A stretch of DNA of 19,219 nt from Bifidobacterium breve (GTDB lineage Bacteria > Actinomycetota > Acidimicrobiia > Acidimicrobiales > Ilumatobacteraceae), in contig CAMBPP010000012.1 of NCBI GenBank assembly GCA_945869715.1, positions 1 through 19,219 on the forward strand. Direction: 5' to 3'. Below, piece after piece: positions 14,692 through 19,219 of this stretch; within the stretch, counting starts at the first letter, position 1; the number at the start of each line of letters is the position of its first letter. Below the pieces are notes generated by a model. That model did not search any database. It was not told the origin of the DNA and was given only the letters and a program-made list of their open reading frames with translations. The position numbers and the translations under genes are program-made.

Positions 14692-15641
14692 TGCTTTGCG
14701 CCTTCTAGGCGGTAGCCAGTTGCTTCGGCAAAGACGTCGTCGAGGCTCGGCTCATTGAGTTCAAGATGCTGAACGCGAATGCCCGATTCATCGAGGCGAC
14801 GAACAACGTCGGTTACTGCTTCCACTCCGGCATTGAGACCTACGCCAAGAGTTCCTTCGGCAGTGGGGCGCATGTCGCCAAATTCCTTCAGCACTTGGGT
14901 CGCGGTATCTACGAGATGTGTTGCCACGGTAATGAGTAATGTGGGCGCGCCCACTTGTGCTTTCAAGTCGCGAGGCGTTCCTTCGCGAACTATTTTTCCG
15001 TGGTCGATAATTGCAATGCGGTCGGCTAGTTGGTCGGCTTCTTCCAGATACTGCGTGGTGAGCAATACCGTGGTGCCTTCATTGTTCAAGCGCTTTACCT
15101 CTTCCCACAAAGTGAGTCGACTCATAGGGTCGAGGCCGGTGGTGGGTTCATCGAGAAAGAGCACGGTGGGCTGGTGAATGAGCGACAACGCAAGGTCGAG
15201 GCGACGACGCATTCCGCCCGAGTACGTACCAACACGACGGTCGGCCGCAGCGGTAAGACCCACGCGCTCAAGAAGCTCGTCGGCACGCTTTTTCATTTGG
15301 TTTGCTGGAATGCCGTACAAAACCGCTTGTAATTCGAGCAGTTCATTGCCAGTCATGAGCGGGTCAATTGCCGCATCTTGCAATGCAACACCAATGCTGC
15401 GCCGAACTTTGTCGGCATCTTTCATAATGTCGTAGCCAGCAACAAATGCCTGACCCGCGGTTGGTCGCAAAAGGGTGGTGAGCATGCGCACTGTGGTGCT
15501 TTTGCCCGCGCCGTTTGGTCCAAGAAAGCCAAAGATCTCGCCTTCTTTGACTTCGAGGTCAACGCCATCGACGGCCTTAATGGGTTCATCTTTGGATCCG
15601 AAATAGCGTTGAAGACCGGTAGCAATAATGGGGGAAGTCAT
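14688..15641 (-). CDS. DrrA-type ABC transporter ATP-binding protein
   Basis: 317 residues. Walker A GPNGAGKST is at 41-49, the Q-loop near VALQDAAIDPLMTG, the ABC signature YSGGMRRRLDLA at 140-151, and Walker B VLFLDEPTTGLDP at 160-172. The switch (H-loop) position reads LLTTQYLEEADQLADR with Gln in place of His, which is standard in the DrrA (daunorubicin-resistance) branch. A C-terminal domain of about 90 residues ends with LNEPSLDDVFAEATG, typical of DrrA. It drives the two downstream permeases. The gene is 62 nt after coxL, with a UUCG-type hairpin in the gap. It separates coxL from coxSM, so it may be co-expressed with the enzyme. Confidence 0.95.
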   Translation of the reverse strand: MTSPIIATGLQRYFGSKDEPIKAVDGVDLEVKEGEIFGFLGPNGAGKSTTVRMLTTLLRPTAGQAFVAGYDIMKDADKVRRSIGVALQDAAIDPLMTGNELLELQAVLYGIPANQMKKRADELLERVGLTAAADRRVGTYSGGMRRRLDLALSLIHQPTVLFLDEPTTGLDPMSRLTLWEEVKRLNNEGTTVLLTTQYLEEADQLADRIAIIDHGKIVREGTPRDLKAQVGAPTLLITVATHLVDTATQVLKEFGDMRPTAEGTLGVGLNAGVEAVTDVVRRLDESGIRVQHLELNEPSLDDVFAEATGYRLEGAKQ

Positions 15642-15684
15642 TCACCCACACTGCCACCTGAATAGTTGCTTACTGCAATCATTG

Positions 15685-15698
15685 ACCTCCGAAGAGGT
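15685..15698 (-). terminator. UUCG tetraloop hairpin after coxL
   Basis: On the minus strand ACCTC-TTCG-GAGGT forms a perfect 5 bp stem with the extra-stable C(UUCG)G tetraloop, starting 5 nt after the coxL stop codon. No U-run follows on the minus strand, so it is more likely an mRNA 3' stabiliser or partial terminator between coxL and the ABC genes than a strong intrinsic terminator. Confidence 0.5.
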
Positions 15699-15703
15699 GT
15701 GAA

Positions 15704-17989
15704 TTATTTTACAGCGGCAATAGCTAGCCACACGCGTTCTGCGGTGGTGGGCATGTCGATGTGGCGCACACCAAGGTGTGAAACAGCATCAACAACAGCC
15801 GATTGCACTGCCGGTGTAGAGCCAATTGTTCCTGACTCTCCGATGCCTTTTGCGCCGAGTGGGTTCAGGAATGTTGGTGTCTCCATGTGCACCACTTCAA
15901 AGCTAGGAAGCTCTGCAGCGGAGATGAATGCATAGTCGGCCAGGTTTGAAGTGATGGGGTTACCATCGGCGTCGTAGCGCACTTCTTCTAACAATGCTTG
16001 TGCTGTGCCTTGGGCAACTCCACCGTGAATTTGTCCTTCAAGAAGAAGTGGGTTAAGAACACGACCTGCATCGTCGCAAGCAACGTGGCGAAGGTGCTTG
16101 ACCTTGCCAGTTTCTGTATCGACTTCAACAACGGCAACGTGTGCGCCAAAGGGGAAAGTTGCGCCTTCTGCAATGAAGACACCTTCTTGCACAAGCCCGC
16201 CCTCACCTTTCAAAGAAAGGGCAATATCGGCCCAACTTTTTGCCACAGCAGGGGTTCCTGCAACGTGGAAAACGGCACGGTCTTTGTCGAGCACAACGTC
16301 TGCTTCGTTTGCTTCAAGCAAGCGAGCAGCAATTTTCTTTGCGTTATCGACAAGCTCAATAGAAACCTGGTTAACAGCGGCTCCACCTTGTTGCAATGAA
16401 CGCGAGCCCATGGTGCCTCCACCAACAGGAACGAGGTCGGTATCGCCCCATACAAGATCGATCATGTCCATAGGAATACCGGTTTGCTCTGCAGCAATCA
16501 TTGACCATGAAGTGGCATGACCTTGGCCGTGAGGGCTTGTTCCGGTGTATACCACTGCGCGTCCGTTTTCTAAGACTTCAATTTTTGCAGCTTCACTCAT
16601 TGGCGGAACGCCACCAGTGATTTCAACATAAACCGACACGCCAATTCCTAGTTGCTTTGCACCACCAGCAGCGCGGCGTCGAGCTTGTTCGGCACGCAAC
16701 TCTGTGTAGTTAGCAGCTGCGAGAGCTTTGTCGAGCGCACCTTCGTAGTCGCCAACGTCGTAGTTCTGGCCAATAGAAGTGGTGTGGTTATGCATGAACT
16801 TGGGAATGAGGTTCATGCGGCGAACATCTACAGGATCTTTACCAATTTCAGCAGCAAACATGTCCATTGCACGCTCTGCAGCAGCGGTTGCTTCCGGGCG
16901 TCCGGCACCGCGGTATGCAGTGGTTGGTGTTGTGTTGGTGACAACAGAAGTTGTACGCACTTCGATGACGGGGATGTCGTAAACAGCTGACGACATTGGT
17001 CGCGTCATAAACGGAGCAAGAATTGTTCCCATGTCGACCCATGCACCTGAATCTTGGAAAACCTGCATTTGGTATGCCTGCACTTTTCCTGCACGAGTAC
17101 CGCCAATGGTGACGTATTGAACTTGAGCGCGACCATGACCAAGACCAACCATGCTCTCGCTACGAGTTTCGCGCCAGCGCAATGCACGGCCAATTTTTTT
17201 AGAGAGTATGCCCAGAAGCATTTCTTCGGGGTATACACCGATTTTGGCACCGAAGCCGCCACCAACGTCGGGAGTAATGACACGAATTTGAGTGTCGTCG
17301 AGGCCAAGTGCTGCCTTTAAGCCTTCGCGGGCACCTTGGGCGTGTTGAGTGCTCAACCACTGAAAGAGGCGACCATCGACCCAAGCAACTGCAGAACCAC
17401 GTACTTCAAGTGGGCACGGTGCAACGCGTTGGTTAATGAAACGACCTTTTACTACTACTTCACAGTCTGCAAAAATGGCGTCGCCTGTGTTGTCGGGCAT
17501 GCCAAGAGCGGTGGTATCGAATACAACGTTGCTGCCGCATTCTTCGTAAATGAGGTTTGTGCTTGCCATTGATTCTTCAATGTCGATGAGCGCAGGAAGC
17601 ACGTCGTAATCGACGATGACGAGTTCTGCAGCGTCTTCACCTTGTTCGCGTGTTTCAGTAATAACAGCAGCAACTGGTTCGCCAACATAACGAACCTTTG
17701 TGCGAGCAAGCAATGTGCGCTTTGCCATGGGGTTAAAAGTTGCAGGCATTTCCGGAAGGTCGAGGCTGTCGCCAGTGAAGACAGCAATGACGCCAGGAGA
17801 ATTCAATGCATCGGAAGTATCGATGCCGGTAATGACGCCGTGAGCAACACTGCTGCGTACATATGTAACGTGCGCGGCGCCCATGAGATGCGGTTCGTGT
17901 TGCAGGTCGTCAACGTATTCGCCACCTGTGGTGAGAAACTTTGGGTCTTCTTTACGAATGACGCGGTTACCGAGAATACTTCCACCCAT
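15704..17989 (-). CDS. coxL: CoxL-like large subunit of form II molybdenum hydroxylase
   Basis: 761 residues, the normal length for the molybdopterin subunit. The N-terminus GGSILGNRVIRKEDPKFLTTGGEYVDDL is the family's opening. The cofactor motif VGGGFGAK is at about 242-249, the active-site loop AYRGAGR at 358-364, and the catalytic Glu718 lies in GIGESG near the C-terminus. The enzyme inserts oxygen from water into a substrate at the Mo site and passes electrons to CoxS. AYRGAGR is the form II loop; true CO dehydrogenase (form I) has AYxCSFR, whose Cys binds copper. The substrate is therefore uncertain; an aldehyde or heterocycle is as likely as CO. The ATG at 17987-17989 has AGGGGG 5 nt upstream and is preferred over a GTG at 18040 that lacks homology. 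It is 63 nt after ftsB. Confidence 0.93.
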   Translation of the reverse strand: MGGSILGNRVIRKEDPKFLTTGGEYVDDLQHEPHLMGAAHVTYVRSSVAHGVITGIDTSDALNSPGVIAVFTGDSLDLPEMPATFNPMAKRTLLARTKVRYVGEPVAAVITETREQGEDAAELVIVDYDVLPALIDIEESMASTNLIYEECGSNVVFDTTALGMPDNTGDAIFADCEVVVKGRFINQRVAPCPLEVRGSAVAWVDGRLFQWLSTQHAQGAREGLKAALGLDDTQIRVITPDVGGGFGAKIGVYPEEMLLGILSKKIGRALRWRETRSESMVGLGHGRAQVQYVTIGGTRAGKVQAYQMQVFQDSGAWVDMGTILAPFMTRPMSSAVYDIPVIEVRTTSVVTNTTPTTAYRGAGRPEATAAAERAMDMFAAEIGKDPVDVRRMNLIPKFMHNHTTSIGQNYDVGDYEGALDKALAAANYTELRAEQARRRAAGGAKQLGIGVSVYVEITGGVPPMSEAAKIEVLENGRAVVYTGTSPHGQGHATSWSMIAAEQTGIPMDMIDLVWGDTDLVPVGGGTMGSRSLQQGGAAVNQVSIELVDNAKKIAARLLEANEADVVLDKDRAVFHVAGTPAVAKSWADIALSLKGEGGLVQEGVFIAEGATFPFGAHVAVVEVDTETGKVKHLRHVACDDAGRVLNPLLLEGQIHGGVAQGTAQALLEEVRYDADGNPITSNLADYAFISAAELPSFEVVHMETPTFLNPLGAKGIGESGTIGSTPAVQSAVVDAVSHLGVRHIDMPTTAERVWLAIAAVK

Positions 17990-17994
17990 GAGGG

Positions 17995-18000
17995 CCCCCT
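17995..18000 (-). promoter_or_regulatory. Ribosome-binding site of coxL
   Basis: AGGGGG on the minus strand, 5 nt before the ATG at 17989, fixes the start 17 codons downstream of the longest open reading. It is embedded in a near-palindrome (AGGGGGCCCT), which could partly hide it in the mRNA. Confidence 0.6.
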
Positions 18001-18052
18001 GTGAACTGAATGATCTTGACTGACTAACTTCCTCAAACACTACAGAAGGTTT

Positions 18053-18526
18053 CTAGGGTTGCAGAAGTGGACCCAAAGATCCGGGCTGTTGAGCCCCATT
18101 TTTCTGCGCTGCAGCGGCTCGAACGGCGAGAATATTCGCAACAACGTTGTATGGCCACCCTGCGGGGAGTGTGGGGTTGAGGGCGGGGGCTTCTAAGAGG
18201 GCAAGACGCTTTTCACCGGGAAGGAGATAACCCAGTTCCTTGCGAGCAGTTTCTCGAATACCTTCAGGGGTCCGTAACCGCTGAATTTCAGTTTGCAGTT
18301 GTTCGTTGGCGTCTTCGAGAGCCGCAAATTCTTGTTGGCGTTGGGTGATATCGCTGCGCTGGCTGAAGAGACCCTTCACGGGGAGTCCGATGAGAGCAAC
18401 GGCAAGTGCTGCAAGGATGACAACAGAAACGGTGAGAGTGATATTGCGTGAAATGGCACGCTGGAAAAGCTTGTGGTCTACATGGACGGGTCGCGTGAGA
18501 TCGCGAACAGATGAGCGTGTAGGCAT
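18053..18526 (-). CDS. FtsB/DivIC-like septum formation initiator protein
   Basis: 157 residues, a bitopic membrane protein. There is a basic cytoplasmic N-terminus (1-28), one membrane helix (about 29-51), a periplasmic coiled coil rich in Gln and Glu (about 55-88) and the conserved RETARKELGYLLPGEKR (91-107), which matches the R....LGy..PGE signature of FtsB/DivIC. A Pro/Ala-rich tail follows. It would work with FtsL and FtsQ in the division complex. It follows enolase as in other Actinobacteria. The ATG at 18526 is used, but its AGGAG lies only 1 nt upstream; a GTG at 18550 is an alternative start, though it sits in a hairpin. Confidence 0.9.
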   Translation of the reverse strand: MPTRSSVRDLTRPVHVDHKLFQRAISRNITLTVSVVILAALAVALIGLPVKGLFSQRSDITQRQQEFAALEDANEQLQTEIQRLRTPEGIRETARKELGYLLPGEKRLALLEAPALNPTLPAGWPYNVVANILAVRAAAAQKNGAQQPGSLGPLLQP

Positions 18527-18546
18527 GCTCCTATTGTGCCGTGTGA

Positions 18547-18563
18547 ACACCTCAATATGGTGT
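18547..18563 (-). other. Small hairpin between eno and ftsB
   Basis: ACACC and GGTGT form a 5 bp stem around a 7 nt A/T-rich loop in the enolase to ftsB gap. It overlaps the possible GTG start at 18550, slightly favouring the ATG at 18526. It may be chance. Confidence 0.2.
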
Positions 18564-18580
18564 CATTGGCGTTTCAAGGC

Positions 18581-19219
18581 TTATCGCAACGGGGCGAGGG
18601 CGTCGCGACCGCGGAATGCAGCGCTGTCACCCAGAATCTCTTCAATACGCAGAAGTTGGTTGTACTTCGCAACACGGTCGCTACGTGCTGGCGCACCTGT
18701 TTTAATTTGCCCGCAGTTGGTGGCAACAGCCAGGTCGGCAATGGTGGCATCTTCGGTTTCGCCGCTGCGGTGGCTGATGACACTTGTGTATTGGTGACGA
18801 GTTGCCAACTCAACGGTTTCCAAGGTCTCTGTCAGTGTGCCAATTTGGTTCACTTTAATGAGCACGCTGTTGGCCACATATTGGTCGATGCCCATGCGCA
18901 GGCGGCGGGCGTTGGTAACAAAAAGGTCGTCGCCCACAAGTTGCACCTGGGATCCAATTGCTTGCGTGAGTGTTGACCAGCCGGCCCAATCGTCTTCAGA
19001 CATTGCATCTTCAATAGAGACAATGGGATATTTGTTCACAAGTGAGGTCCACCACACAGCGAGTTCTTGTGAAGTGAGAACTTTTCCTTCACCGGTGAGA
19101 TGGTATTTTCCATCTCGAAAGAGTTCACTCATGGCGGGGTCGAGCGCTACGGCAATATCGGTTCCTGGTGTGTACCCGGCACGCTCAATTGCTTCAACAA
19201 GCACTTTGATGGCTTCTTC
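18581..19219 (-). CDS. eno: Enolase, C-terminal part
   Basis: The gene enters from the right edge; the last 212 residues are visible. Enolase interconverts 2-phosphoglycerate and phosphoenolpyruvate in glycolysis. Conserved pieces seen are VALDPAMSE, PIVSIEDAMSEDDW with its metal-binding Glu, LVGDDLFVTN with its metal-binding Asp, SVLIKVNQIGTLTETL carrying the catalytic base Lys, and SVISHRSGETEDATIADLAVAT with the substrate-loop His and Arg. All active-site residues expected in this half are present. The frame stays open to the edge (E-E-A-I-K before the internal GTG at 19204), so it is truncated by the window, not broken. It heads the eno-ftsB pair. Confidence 0.97.
   Translation of the reverse strand, partial: EEAIKVLVEAIERAGYTPGTDIAVALDPAMSELFRDGKYHLTGEGKVLTSQELAVWWTSLVNKYPIVSIEDAMSEDDWAGWSTLTQAIGSQVQLVGDDLFVTNARRLRMGIDQYVANSVLIKVNQIGTLTETLETVELATRHQYTSVISHRSGETEDATIADLAVATNCGQIKTGAPARSDRVAKYNQLLRIEEILGDSAAFRGRDALAPLR

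Noticed and set aside
15704..17989. Calling this a true (form I) Mo-Cu CO dehydrogenase
   Set aside because: The loop is AYRGAGR without the copper-binding Cys of AYxCSFR.
17990..18040. Longer N-terminus for CoxL from a GTG at 18040
   Set aside because: The ATG at 17989 has a better ribosome-binding site and matches the usual start of the family.
18306..18797. 163-codon rightward open frame spanning ftsB and enolase
   Set aside because: Antisense to two well-supported genes and composed of low-complexity Arg/Ser/Ala.
1..19219. CRISPR arrays, tRNAs, rRNAs, insertion sequences or long repeats
   Set aside because: None seen on reading through; gene spacing leaves almost no room and no transposase-like protein is encoded.

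Overview
This window looks like chromosomal DNA from an actinobacterium, most likely of the Acidimicrobiia/Ilumatobacter type. That placement is inference. It rests on moderate G+C, very short or negative gene spacing, and the order enolase, FtsB/DivIC-like, (insert), DUF501, Ppx/GppA. Without the insert this is the gene order I recall from Actinobacteria such as Mycobacterium tuberculosis (Rv1023 to Rv1026).

Layout. The left edge holds the 3' end of a cell-surface protein. It has the tail of an Ig-like repeat and a YkuD-like (L,D-transpeptidase) domain that appears to have lost its catalytic His and Cys. A small basic protein of unknown function follows. Leftward genes then occupy most of the window. 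From 5' to 3' on the minus strand these are: enolase (cut by the right edge), an FtsB/DivIC-like division protein, a molybdenum hydroxylase large subunit (CoxL, form II), a three-gene DrrAB-type ABC exporter, CoxS, CoxM, a PAP2 membrane phosphatase, an FAD amine/amino-acid oxidase-like protein, CoxD (MoxR AAA+), CoxE (VWA), an XdhC/CoxI protein, a MocA/MobA-like nucleotidyltransferase, CoxG, DUF501, Ppx/GppA and a RimJ-type acetyltransferase. Three genes in the middle point rightward: a short-chain dehydrogenase, a Dabb-domain protein and a secreted NlpC/P60 hydrolase.

How the genes fit together. CoxS (two [2Fe-2S] clusters), CoxM (FAD) and CoxL (Mo-cofactor) would form an S2M2L2 molybdenum hydroxylase. 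CoxL has the active-site loop AYRGAGR (form II), not the Cys-containing loop of true Mo-Cu CO dehydrogenase, so CO is not a safe guess for the substrate. The MocA-like protein and XdhC/CoxI would supply and sulfurate the molybdopterin cytosine dinucleotide cofactor, CoxD and CoxE would act in active-site maturation, and CoxG with its C-terminal membrane helix would tether the enzyme to the membrane or quinone pool. The SDR, Dabb and FAD-oxidase genes in the middle may belong to the same substrate pathway.

Most notable points: about 15 kb of Cox-type genes splits the conserved eno-ftsB/DUF501-ppx block; coxL is separated from coxSM by an ABC exporter; Cu-site maturation genes accompany an enzyme lacking the Cu-ligand Cys; the partial first gene looks like a pseudo-L,D-transpeptidase. 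No tRNA, rRNA, CRISPR array, insertion sequence or long repeat was seen, and no stretch over 300 bases lacks a gene.
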